Part shown: positions 34,006 through 41,415 of the stretch, piece by piece
Numbering within the stretch: position 1 is the stretch's first letter
Layout: each line of letters starts with the position of its first letter
Source of the DNA: an uncultured Clostridium sp.
GTDB taxonomy: Bacteria; Bacillota; Clostridia; Lachnospirales; Lachnospiraceae
DNA: 42,278 bases
NCBI GenBank assembly: GCA_900551135.1
Contig: URUX01000002.1
Span: 1 to 42,278, forward strand
Direction: 5' to 3'
Notes under the pieces: model-generated
What the model was told of the DNA's origin: nothing
What the model saw: the letters and a program-made list of their open reading frames with translations, nothing else
The model's database searches: none
Program-made: the position numbers and the translations under genes

Positions 34006-34389
34006 TTACAATGCGTCGATAACCGCCGACAGATAGCTGGAAGAAATTGACCCATAGATAAAATTATCTACTAAACCATCTTTCTTTGCCTGTCGGACCC
34101 GATCTGCCAGCTTCTTCTCGGTATTCTCATCAACTATTAGTACAATTTTGCAATCCGGATTACATTTTCTCAGTTCATCACGAATTTTCATCCGTTCCTC
34201 TAATTTCCATGGTGCATATGCGGTAACTTCCATAATCAGGATGTTTGCCAGTATGGCATCGCATAGTGCCAGAGTTTTGTCCGGACTTTGGCTCATAACC
34301 GGATCAAAATCAGAATCAAATCTACGCAGTGCCTCCGCTACCGCATCTGCAAACAGCATATTCTGCATATCAATAACGACTCTCCGCAA
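34006..34389 (-). CDS. Pseudo-receiver domain protein
   Basis: A 127-residue single-domain protein. TTG 34389 fits the GGAGG site better than TTG 34404. It follows the receiver fold in outline: VVIDMQNMLFADAVAEALRR, ILIMEVTAY, CKIVLIVDENTEKKLADRV, NFIYGSISSSYLSAVIDAL. At the phosphorylation position, where active receivers read LMDV, it reads LIMEV, with Glu in place of Asp, and the N-terminal acidic pair is reduced to one Asp. It has no output domain. It probably works as a constitutive or ligand-driven partner. It opens the operon with the solute-binding and receptor genes. Confidence 0.55.
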   Translation of the reverse strand: MRRVVIDMQNMLFADAVAEALRRFDSDFDPVMSQSPDKTLALCDAILANILIMEVTAYAPWKLEERMKIRDELRKCNPDCKIVLIVDENTEKKLADRVRQAKKDGLVDNFIYGSISSSYLSAVIDAL

Positions 34390-34472
34390 TATCTTTACCT
34401 CCAAAATTTCTGATTCATGTCTTGCTTTGACTTCTGGACATGAAATAACATAGATATCCCCTTTACACCTTC

Positions 34473-34518
34473 ATTATATGGGAGTTTATTTTTCTTTTCC
34501 CTACCCATAAGGGTAAAC
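34473..34518 (-). promoter_or_regulatory. Activated promoter of the pseudo-receiver operon
   Basis: On the minus strand a perfect TATAAT (34473-34478) has no recognisable -35 box at the 17-base spacing. An inverted repeat, TACCCATAAGGGTA (34502-34515), is centred near -42, where an activator could replace the -35 contact. The heptamer GGTAAAC (34512-34518) overlaps it and recurs in operator site 1 at 30915-30921. Confidence 0.5.
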
Positions 34519-34531
34519 TTTCGTCCTTTAC

Positions 34532-34564
34532 AAAAAAAAGCCCGGTTTCAAATCTGAAACCGGG
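34532..34564 (-). terminator. Terminator of the response-regulator operon
   Basis: On the minus strand CCCGGTTTCA pairs with TGAAACCGGG around 4 bases and is followed by a run of eight T residues after GC. It directly follows the response-regulator gene ending at 34583 and separates it from the pseudo-receiver operon. Confidence 0.85.
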
Positions 34565-34582
34565 AATACTAGCAAAATTATA

Positions 34583-35248
34583 TTATAAAACTATGGAACA
34601 TTCCTCTGATCCATCCTGCCCATCAAAAAGCTTTGGAATAATATAGCGTTTACCCGTTACGGCAATGGCAAGCTGTGTTTTATTGGCATAACCTGTTTTT
34701 TGAAGAATGTTACGGATATGATACTTTACATTATCTTTCGTATAATTTAGCTGTTCTGCAATCTCGCCATATTCCAGCCCCTCACAAACCAGCCGCAGAA
34801 CCTTGATTTCTGTCTCCGTAAAATCATTGCTGGTAGTAATACCCAGCTTTACAGATGGTGCTTCATCAGGCCACATCTGTCTGTCCTGCATAGTGGCATC
34901 CATGACGGTAAGCAAGTCCTCCGGGCTAATCTCTTTATACCAAAAACTGTCCACCCCAGCCTCTCTGGCCCGCTTGATATAACTCTCCTCCATCATGGAG
35001 GTAACAACAATCAATTTCAACTTGGGAAACAACTTGCGAAGCTGGGCAGCCGCATCAATACCGTCCTTTGTCCCATGAGTGCATACATCCATAAGCACCA
35101 AATCTACTTTACTCCTGCGGCAGACAGTCTCGGCAAGATCCGCCTTGGATAGACTTCCTACAAGTTCATAGTCCCCGCCATTTTTCACAATATTCTCCAT
35201 ATACTCTCTGGCGATCCGTTGATCGTCGATCACAAGCACCTTTGTCAT
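34583..35248 (-). CDS. NarL/LuxR-family response regulator
   Basis: A 221-residue protein with a complete receiver (D8-D9 in LVIDD, D54 in LVLMDVC, T83, K105 in FWYKE) and a LuxR-type HTH at about 143-197 (FTETEIKVLRLVCEGLEYGE, NYTKDNVKYHIRNILQKTGY). It should be phosphorylated by the adjacent PAS histidine kinase and bind DNA as a dimer. Its ATG overlaps the kinase stop (ATGA), with AGGAGGTG upstream. Candidate targets are its own operon and the operators at 34502-34518 and 30847-30933, which is a guess from position. Confidence 0.9.
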   Translation of the reverse strand: MTKVLVIDDQRIAREYMENIVKNGGDYELVGSLSKADLAETVCRRSKVDLVLMDVCTHGTKDGIDAAAQLRKLFPKLKLIVVTSMMEESYIKRAREAGVDSFWYKEISPEDLLTVMDATMQDRQMWPDEAPSVKLGITTSNDFTETEIKVLRLVCEGLEYGEIAEQLNYTKDNVKYHIRNILQKTGYANKTQLAIAVTGKRYIIPKLFDGQDGSEECSIVL

Positions 35249-36252
35249 ACCGACACCTCCTGTTTTGTTTTCTGCTCACAAACCGGCAGAGTCACTGTCA
35301 GCGTAAACACAGGCTGCGATCGAAGCTCCAACCTGCCGCCAGCTTCCGTAATCACTTTTACGAGATCAACGAGACCTCCTCGGGGCGTGATTTCTTCTTC
35401 AGGCTGTTTTCCATCATTAGTCATGCGCAGGGTAACGGCACCCGCACTCTGCTCTACTGCTACATACATCATCGTCGCATCGGCATGACGAGCCGCATTA
35501 ACACAGGCTTCCCGCATGACCGGCAAAAGCAAATGCAATATTTCTTCCGTTTCCGGCAGAATACCTGTAATTTTTACTTGAATTCCTGATACCGCCGCAT
35601 CCCGGATAAACTCTGTCACATCATCTTGCGGATAAGCATTTTCCTCCCGCAAGACCTGAATGGCGCGGCGAAATTGCGTAATAGCAGCATTATTTTCCTC
35701 AGAAGTAGTGTTCTGGCGCAGCATCTGTCGTATAGCAATTACACCCATATTCATCTGATCGTGAAGCCGTGATTTCATATTGAGAATTTCCTGCTCTCTG
35801 GCCGCTTCCTGCACATTCTCCGACAGGTTTTTTAGTTCCTGATACATTTTTTTCAATTCTCTTGACTGCCGTTTTAGTTCCTGCCGTTTTTCATATAATT
35901 CAGTCACATCACTGAACACCGCCTCTGTATACACATTACCGTCAGCCGTTTTGATTTCTCCTACGGAATACTGCCAGGCTTTCCCTTCTGGAAAAAGAAA
36001 CACATTTCCATCCCGTACAATACCAGTCGATTTATCGCAGCCAGCCAGTGCTTCTTTCAGTTCGTCAAAACTTTGCAAATCACATTGGGCGATTTTCCAA
36101 AAAAGATTATACATGGCTGCATTACACAGTTTAACTGTACCTGAGAAATCAAAGTAACAGACAGCAGTAGGAAGGGTATCCATCACTTCTTTCACTGCCA
36201 TGCGCAATTCATATTTCTCCTTGAACCGCCTGGCAACTTTTCCAACTCTCAT
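35245..36252 (-). CDS. Cytosolic PAS sensor histidine kinase
   Basis: A 335-residue protein without membrane segments. A PAS domain at about 20-120 (MDTLPTAVCYFDFSGTVKLC through TEAVFSDVTELYEKR) is followed by a coiled coil (120-155). A phospho-acceptor helix contains SRLHDQMNMG (H164), like HisKA_3 kinases, and a HATPase domain has REACVNAARHADAT, MTNDGKQP and RGGLVDLVKV. The H-D pair after the acceptor and the NarL-type partner agree. It starts 2 bases after the stop of the 7TM gene and overlaps the regulator gene, so the three form one operon. The input probably comes from the 7TM protein or from a ligand of the PAS domain. Confidence 0.85.
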   Translation of the reverse strand: MRVGKVARRFKEKYELRMAVKEVMDTLPTAVCYFDFSGTVKLCNAAMYNLFWKIAQCDLQSFDELKEALAGCDKSTGIVRDGNVFLFPEGKAWQYSVGEIKTADGNVYTEAVFSDVTELYEKRQELKRQSRELKKMYQELKNLSENVQEAAREQEILNMKSRLHDQMNMGVIAIRQMLRQNTTSEENNAAITQFRRAIQVLREENAYPQDDVTEFIRDAAVSGIQVKITGILPETEEILHLLLPVMREACVNAARHADATMMYVAVEQSAGAVTLRMTNDGKQPEEEITPRGGLVDLVKVITEAGGRLELRSQPVFTLTVTLPVCEQKTKQEVSV

Positions 36253-36254
36253 CC

Positions 36255-37904
36255 TTACTCACCGCCTTTCCGCAATTTGAAGGTAAAACGGTAAGCTCCA
36301 TCCTCAGAGGAAAACGCATTTGCCATTGATGCAAGATGAGAAAGATCAGTATCGCAGACAAATTCCATATTCAGAAGAATTTCTTCCTTGTTTTCTCGGA
36401 TATTGACCCATACATATTGAAGATCGCTGAGGCTGGTTTCCACTGCCATTTCAAAGTTACGGTATACCTTAAGCATATCTTTTGTCACCAGTGAAATCCC
36501 CGATGGCAACGTATGAACGCAGTTCACACCAAGCAGTTCTAAATTAATAAAGGACTCATCGAAACACCTTGACAGGTCGCAGATATCTGCTATTTCTGTA
36601 CGTTCATCAATGAGTAACAAGTTTCCGTACCGTTTTATATAGGCGCCCACAACTGCCGCCCCACCAAGAAGCCTCTTACGTTTTCTGTCATCTGTTTCCA
36701 TATCATACTGTGCTAACATCCAATCAATCAAGTCAATCTGGCTAGCTGTTTCTCTGTGGAGCAGATCACTCACCCGGTTCTTTTCCTGGAGTGAAAGGAG
36801 CTTTTTTCTTGTTTTTAAATTTTCCTGCCGGATACGGTTGCGTTCCGCAAGATTGCGGCAATTTTCCTCAACCTGCTCAATCGTATCCATAATCTCAGCA
36901 ATATCCACCTGCCACAGCGCATGCCCAAATCGAATCGGCTGGCTTTTGACAAGGATTGTCTGATCCACTAAAACAGGTCTTGTCCCGGCACTTATTCTCT
37001 GTGCTTGCGTCAATTCTCTTGTATTAGCGCTGACAAGGCAAACCACATTCTCCTGATTTGTAATTTGTGCACCAAGTCTGCTGGCCATAAACAATTCATC
37101 ATAACCGGTGTTGCTCTGAATCAAACCGCATCGAATACAGTTCTCCAGTGCAGCCATAATCAACAAACAGAATACAACTGTCACATCTCCCGCAATCGTC
37201 CTAAGCCACGAAACACGGAAAATATAAAGAACGCTATAGAACACTGCCAGTGCCATGGGAATAATAGGCAGCATCAAAACGTTACGTCTGTGCGGAATAC
37301 GGCATTTAATCAGCATGGTAATAAGAGTAGTTATAATACAAACTACTATATAACCAATTACCAGAAAATAACCGAATGCATAATGATAATCATTTCCCCA
37401 TATAACTGCATCTTTCGGAAAAACGAATACGAGCTGATGTAGGTCATTGGTCAGTACAAGCATCAACAGTGCGGCAGTAGGTATGTAGAGAAACTTCGTC
37501 CACTTCGGCAAGCGAAAGTTATCCGGTTTTCCCAATGACAAAGAAACAAACACCGACAAACTTGAAATAAACAGCATGGGTAGATAGTACAGGTACCAGA
37601 GATATCGCATCAACCACATACATTCACCCAATGAATACCGAATTGTCCTGACTGTCATCCAAAATGCCATAAGTGCAGAAATCACTGTGAGATATCGACG
37701 CACCTGTGGCTGAATAATACGATTACGAACAGAGATACACCATGCTGTAAAAAGTCCAATATAAATAGACGCACGAAGGATAACCAAATACAGTTTGAGT
37801 GGATTCTCCAACTGAAAACCAATCTGCCTCAGCACCCTTGCTGTAAAGATGGCAAAGATAACATATAGAATAGTACTGTATTTTTTAAAATTTGAGTTTA
37901 CCAT
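36255..37904 (-). CDS. 7TM sensor with degenerate kinase-like C terminus
   Basis: A 549-residue protein. About seven or eight membrane helices occupy residues 10-265 (for example LPMLFISSLSVFVSLSLG and GYFLVIGYIVVCIITTLITM), resembling the N-terminal 7TM region of some histidine kinases. The cytosolic part has a PAS-like segment, a long coiled coil (about 350-400) and LLHRETASQIDLIDWML, a possible acceptor-like helix. No N-, G1- or G2-box of a HATPase is visible, so it is probably not a kinase itself but a receptor working through the adjacent PAS kinase. It lies 30 bases after the SLOG gene; GAGGTAAAA precedes the ATG. Confidence 0.7.
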   Translation of the reverse strand: MVNSNFKKYSTILYVIFAIFTARVLRQIGFQLENPLKLYLVILRASIYIGLFTAWCISVRNRIIQPQVRRYLTVISALMAFWMTVRTIRYSLGECMWLMRYLWYLYYLPMLFISSLSVFVSLSLGKPDNFRLPKWTKFLYIPTAALLMLVLTNDLHQLVFVFPKDAVIWGNDYHYAFGYFLVIGYIVVCIITTLITMLIKCRIPHRRNVLMLPIIPMALAVFYSVLYIFRVSWLRTIAGDVTVVFCLLIMAALENCIRCGLIQSNTGYDELFMASRLGAQITNQENVVCLVSANTRELTQAQRISAGTRPVLVDQTILVKSQPIRFGHALWQVDIAEIMDTIEQVEENCRNLAERNRIRQENLKTRKKLLSLQEKNRVSDLLHRETASQIDLIDWMLAQYDMETDDRKRKRLLGGAAVVGAYIKRYGNLLLIDERTEIADICDLSRCFDESFINLELLGVNCVHTLPSGISLVTKDMLKVYRNFEMAVETSLSDLQYVWVNIRENKEEILLNMEFVCDTDLSHLASMANAFSSEDGAYRFTFKLRKGGE

Positions 37905-37934
37905 TTATTTTTTACCTCATACTTTAGTTATACC

Positions 37935-38489
37935 TCATTTACAGCCTGGTAAGCAAGATACCCTACATATTTTTGCTGTATCTGGATGAATCATTACCAC
38001 ATACATTTTTTCCTTTGTACTATAGTTTACCAACTTCATAATTGCTGAACCGGGTTCGCAGCCGCTATCAGATACTGCCAGAAGATAATCTGCATGCTCC
38101 ATCATATAATGATTCCTTTTTATATAGCTTTCTTTTCCACTGTTTTCTCCCACAATCAAATGCTGTTCACTGTGTCGGATAAGAAAGGCCAATCGCTTTT
38201 GACTCCGTGAATCCCAGTGTTCATCAATTTTAGCAAAAGGGAGCACTACAATCAGCTCAAAATTCTCATATCCCGGAGTCTCTTTCAACCGCAACACAAT
38301 TTCCCCAGCCCACATATCCACGCCCAAGGTTCCGCCCACAAGAATTCGCCGTACATCTTCCTCGTCATATAGCCGCTTAAATTCTTCTGCCATTACTTTC
38401 TTAATTTTTTTACAGAGTGAGTAATCCTCATTGTATTTGAATTTGAATCGGGTAGGGCGCTGCCCCATCACGGCACATGTCTTTATCAT
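37935..38489 (-). CDS. SLOG-family protein (DUF1273/YpsA-like)
   Basis: A 184-residue protein starting MIKTCAVMGQRPTRFKFKYN. RRILVGGTLGVDMWAGEIVL is the Rossmann-like nucleotide-binding signature of the SLOG superfamily, and IVVLPFAKIDEHWDSRSQKR follows, as in YpsA-type DUF1273 proteins. SLOG proteins sense or process nucleotide-derived ligands such as ADP-ribose. The ATG follows AAAGGAG. Its promoter contains an inverted repeat likely bound by the divergent XRE protein. It may be co-transcribed with the 7TM/kinase/regulator operon, which starts 30 bases downstream, and this would link a nucleotide-ligand protein to the sensory genes. The ligand is not known. Confidence 0.8.
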   Translation of the reverse strand: MIKTCAVMGQRPTRFKFKYNEDYSLCKKIKKVMAEEFKRLYDEEDVRRILVGGTLGVDMWAGEIVLRLKETPGYENFELIVVLPFAKIDEHWDSRSQKRLAFLIRHSEQHLIVGENSGKESYIKRNHYMMEHADYLLAVSDSGCEPGSAIMKLVNYSTKEKMYVVMIHPDTAKICRVSCLPGCK

Positions 38490-38520
38490 GTCCTTTTACT
38501 CCTTTTATCAAATATCTTCT

Positions 38521-38550
38521 ATTATACACGCTATAGACGTGTTTTTTCAA
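38521..38550 (-). promoter_or_regulatory. SLOG promoter with operator
   Basis: On the minus strand TTGAAA (38545-38550) and TATAAT (38521-38526) are 18 bases apart, a strong promoter. The inverted repeat ACACG(7)CGTGT (38526-38542) fills the spacer, so a bound repressor would block polymerase. A perfect 12-bp palindrome, CAACCATGGTTG (38549-38560), overlaps the upstream edge of the -35 box. Both are candidate sites for the divergent XRE protein. Confidence 0.65.
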
Positions 38551-38613
38551 CCATGGTTGCTTTGTTTAATATGCTATGGAAGATAAAATTTAACTATGAT
38601 ATGGAGGTAATAA

Positions 38614-38946
38614 ATGGACGATTTACTAAAACAAATTGGTAATCGGCTTCATAGCCGAAGAAAGCAGCTAAGATTCACACAGGAAGAGTTATCGGAACGT
38701 GCCAATATCACTGCTCAAACAGTTTCTTATGCTGAACTTGGCAAAAAAGTTCTTCGTCCCGAGAACATTATTCGCCTTTGCTCTGCTTTGGAAATCAGTA
38801 CAGATTATCTTCTTACGGGAAGAATAACAAATGACGATATTTCCTATCTGTCGAATAAACTCTCCTGTCTGACTCCGGGACAATATCGGCATCTGGAAGA
38901 TATTATTAACAGTTATCTTGCCGCAATACAAGACAATAAGGCATAA
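38614..38946 (+). CDS. XRE-family transcriptional regulator
   Basis: A 110-residue protein with an N-terminal XRE helix-turn-helix (residues 8-65: RLHSRRKQLRFTQEELSERA, ITAQTVSYAELGKKVLRPEN) and a short helical C terminus that may mediate dimerisation. It is divergent from the SLOG gene and reads from a strong ribosome site (TGGAGGTAATAA). The shared 124-base gap contains the inverted repeats described for the SLOG promoter, so it is likely an autoregulator and repressor of the SLOG gene. It ends facing the ParR gene, with a shared terminator. Confidence 0.85.
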   Translation: MDDLLKQIGNRLHSRRKQLRFTQEELSERANITAQTVSYAELGKKVLRPENIIRLCSALEISTDYLLTGRITNDDISYLSNKLSCLTPGQYRHLEDIINSYLAAIQDNKA

Positions 38947-38976
38947 GAAAGTTAAGCGTATTCCTTATGCCTTATT
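38935..38976. terminator. Bidirectional terminator between XRE and ParR genes
   Basis: AATAAGGCATAAG (38935-38947) pairs perfectly with CTTATGCCTTATT (38964-38976). The left arm overlaps the last codons of the XRE gene, and the stem lies between the ends of two convergent genes. Confidence 0.7.
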
Positions 38977-38980
38977 ACTT

Positions 38981-39388
38981 TTAACCATTTCTAAACGCTA
39001 GCATTGTACTGGCAATCAGCTCCCTCACATCGTCATCCATAGTCTGTATATCCGATAGATGACGCTCGCTCTGTGCAGGTGCCATCGCCCCCTTCTCCTC
39101 CGTCGAACATATCAAATACTTACCTTCGATTTCCGTATTCTTCATTCCCTGCTGCCTCAAAATTTCCATTACGATTGCTTTAATAGCAGCTTTATCTGGC
39201 TGTTGGAAACAGGGTACTGCAATATCGGGCGTTTCCCGGCAGTGAATATAATGGAGAATTGCATTTGCGATAAACTGTGCCTTTTGTCTTGGTCCCTGCT
39301 GTTCCAGTATGCCAATAACCTTTTCATGTGCAGGATCATTCTCGTTGAATTTAATAGTAAACCGTCCTCTATTCTTTTTATCCCCCAT
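38981..39388 (-). CDS. ParR-like plasmid/ICE segregation protein
   Basis: A 135-residue protein with an N-terminal ribbon-helix-helix pattern (RGRFTIKFNENDPAHEKVIG, RQKAQFIANAILHYI) and a low-complexity acidic tail. This is the ParR partner of ParM-type actins, which binds centromere repeats and captures filament ends. It follows the fusion gene by 4 bases, as parR normally follows parM. Because the upstream actin has lost its N-terminal half, segregation by the usual mechanism should not work. No direct-repeat parC is visible next to it. Confidence 0.7.
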   Translation of the reverse strand: MGDKKNRGRFTIKFNENDPAHEKVIGILEQQGPRQKAQFIANAILHYIHCRETPDIAVPCFQQPDKAAIKAIVMEILRQQGMKNTEIEGKYLICSTEEKGAMAPAQSERHLSDIQTMDDDVRELIASTMLAFRNG

Positions 39389-39392
39389 ACCA

Positions 39393-40826
39393 TTACCTGC
39401 TCATCGTCTCGGACTGATAAAGTAATTCATATCCCCTGGCATTGGCATTAATATCCTCCACAAAGATTGCTTTCCCTATTTTTGCGGATGCCTCAATCTG
39501 CCTTCGCAAAAGGATAGCACCTCCCCCTACAAAAACCACGACCCCTGACGATAAATCCAGCATCTGCTCCCGCAGCCGGTTCAGCAGGTCGTTTACAAAA
39601 TCCTGTGCCATCTGCTCAACCAGAAGAACAACTCTGGGAGGATAAGTAGCCCCCTGGCCTTTCAAAATCGCATCAATATCCGTTTCCTGGAGCAACCTGT
39701 TAAATTCGGAATTTACCTTCGTACAGATGCGGTTATAAAGCAGAATGACACCATTTTCCAATGAACTGCATACTGACAGATCTGCCGCCCCGTTTCTCAT
39801 CAACAGATAATCTGCTGTGAAACCTCCAACATCCACAATCAACGCCCTTGGGTAAACCATCAACTCCTTGAGCCTTGTCACGGCAGCCGCATAAGCCTGT
39901 GGATAGCATCTCACATAGCTGACTCCTTCTTTTTCACACAGAGCTGTACAGCTGCTCCCCATTTCTGCAATAAGAATCCCTTTCAGCCTCTGCATTTCGC
40001 TTTCCAGCTTCTTTGAATGTTTCTCTGAGTTTTTCTTCTCTTCCTGCAGTTCCAGGTAGCGCATAAGCGTTGCGGTCATTCCAGTTCCCATAGGGCGAAC
40101 CGGTGCATCCATATTGGCGGCACCACTGTGGCGGCGGGAACTTGCTATAATCAAATCCCCACTCTCCGTATAGGGCGGTGGAAGCTTCTTTTGCACACAT
40201 CCCTCCCAGAACTCCTGCTCCAGATAAATCATTTCCTCCTCATAGTCTGTATCCCGTTTGATTTCCCTGATAATGACCTCATCCTCCGTATTTCCATACA
40301 GACAACAGAAAAATACCTGATCCATGTCCATGACTGCCATATAGTGGCGTCCCTGGGTTTCATAATAGACCGGTACTGTTTCCTTTCCACCCAACCACCA
40401 GTTATCACGAGCATTATAATTTGTAGTCTTAATCTCCAGAATAGCCGTTTTCCCATTCGGCAGAGTGATATAATAATCCACATCTGCCAACATAAAGGGG
40501 TATTGCGGATGAGCGAACATCTTCTTAATCTGGTAGATTTCGTACCCCGTCTTTCGATGGAATATCTCCGCAACCAGATCCTCCAGAAGATGCCCCATTT
40601 CCATGGCTACCCAGTTTCCTTCCTCTTCTTCCACATCTGCAATCTCCAGTTTGTCATAATAAATATCCCTGGCCGTCCGGAATGGAGAAATCCCCAGTAT
40701 GGCAGCCACATCACTTCCACCGATTCCCCTGCGTCTAAAAGACAGCCATTCCTCTCTGGATAATTCCGCTGTTTCCGTTACAACCAGCGGAGAAGGTCTT
40801 GGATTCTGCGAAAAACCTTCCATCAT
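39393..40826 (-). CDS. YqaJ exonuclease fused to ParM-like actin C-terminal half
   Basis: A 477-residue chimera in one uninterrupted frame. Residues 1-300 form a YqaJ/lambda-exonuclease-type recombinase with GGSDVAAILGISPF (36-49), GHLLEDLVAEIF (78-89), LADVDYY (113-119), AILEIKTTNY (128-137) and YYETQGRHYMAV (154-165), so the D-EXK active site is intact, followed by a coiled-coil region (255-285) and EMGSSCTALCEKEG. From about residue 302 it becomes a ParM/StbA-type actin: YPQAYAAAVTRLK, LIVDVGGFTADYLL (phosphate 2 loop) and VVFVGGGAILLRR (adenosine loop), ending AIFVEDINANARGYELLYQS. The actin N-terminal half with phosphate loop 1 is absent. Nuclease activity is plausible; filament formation is not. 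Confidence 0.8.
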   Translation of the reverse strand: MMEGFSQNPRPSPLVVTETAELSREEWLSFRRRGIGGSDVAAILGISPFRTARDIYYDKLEIADVEEEEGNWVAMEMGHLLEDLVAEIFHRKTGYEIYQIKKMFAHPQYPFMLADVDYYITLPNGKTAILEIKTTNYNARDNWWLGGKETVPVYYETQGRHYMAVMDMDQVFFCCLYGNTEDEVIIREIKRDTDYEEEMIYLEQEFWEGCVQKKLPPPYTESGDLIIASSRRHSGAANMDAPVRPMGTGMTATLMRYLELQEEKKNSEKHSKKLESEMQRLKGILIAEMGSSCTALCEKEGVSYVRCYPQAYAAAVTRLKELMVYPRALIVDVGGFTADYLLMRNGAADLSVCSSLENGVILLYNRICTKVNSEFNRLLQETDIDAILKGQGATYPPRVVLLVEQMAQDFVNDLLNRLREQMLDLSSGVVVFVGGGAILLRRQIEASAKIGKAIFVEDINANARGYELLYQSETMSR

Positions 40827-40829
40827 CCA

Positions 40830-40988
40830 TCAGGCCCCCTTCCGTGTTTTACGGGGAATACCGGTTCTTCTGGAAAGCAGAATGTCTCTATGATAGAAAA
40901 CATTCATTTTACGTGGAATCTTACACTGATTCCTGTAATCATTTCCCTGCCTCTTCCAGGTTCCATTTCTTCTGTTCTTTTCATTCAT
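40830..40988 (-). CDS. Small basic protein upstream of the fusion gene
   Basis: A 52-residue, Arg/Lys-rich protein (MNEKNRRNGTWKRQGN, RRTGIPRKTRKGA) preceded by AAAGGCGG. The stop lies 3 bases before the ATG of the fusion gene, so the two are coupled. The frame is open upstream to 41132, so a longer product starting at ATG 41117 or 41111 is possible, but it would run through the terminator at 41053-41125. I recognise no family. Confidence 0.4.
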   Translation of the reverse strand: MNEKNRRNGTWKRQGNDYRNQCKIPRKMNVFYHRDILLSRRTGIPRKTRKGA

Positions 40989-41052
40989 ACATGAATACCG
41001 CCTTTCTTTAAAATAAAAATATATCCTCAAAGCCACTTTGGCATTTGGGCAG

Positions 41053-41202
41053 AAAAAAAGCGGGAATGCTATGAGCCTAAAGCCTTCTGTCTGCTGATAT
41101 CTGCAAACCATAGTCATTCTCGCTTCAAACATACGGGAAACTTCCCGTTAAAATAAAAAAGCCAGTAATATCCCTGCCCGAAAGGCATGGTAATACTACT
41201 GA
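41053..41202 (-). terminator. Leader with tandem terminators
   Basis: In the direction of transcription, terminator 1 has CAGTAGTATTACCATGCC pairing imperfectly with GGGCAGGGATATTACTG around TTTC (41202-41161), then GC and a T-rich run (41160-41151). A small hairpin follows, ACGGGAA with TTCCCGT (41148-41133). Terminator 2 has AAGCGAGAATGACTATG pairing imperfectly with CATAGCATTCCCGCTT (41125-41058), then a seven-T run. Both lie between the promoter at 41302-41330 and the genes starting at 40988, so the leader must be read through for expression. The rest of 40989-41415 is non-coding. Confidence 0.7.
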
Positions 41203-41301
41203 CATTTCCATACAAACTTAACTGCGTGTGCAATGCGTCTCTGTTTTCTTTCAAAAACGCCATTCCAAACCGGAATACGCACAAAAATCAATTACAAGAT
41301 G

Positions 41302-41354
41302 AGTTTAACACAATATATAGTATTAGTCAAGTTTCATGTGCTTTATATTGTGTT
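41302..41354 (-). promoter_or_regulatory. Promoter with flanking 11-bp inverted repeat
   Basis: On the minus strand TTGACT (41325-41330) and TAAACT (41302-41307) are separated by 17 bases. A perfect 11-bp inverted repeat, AACACAATATA (41307-41317) with TATATTGTGTT (41344-41354), places one arm between the boxes and the other just upstream, centred 37 bases apart. This suits a dimeric or looping repressor. Transcription would start near 41295 and enter the tandem-terminator leader. Confidence 0.6.
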
Positions 41355-41415
41355 TTTGACGATTAGATATATTCCTAAATTCTTTTGTCTATTTTAATTT
41401 TCCGTATACCAACAA

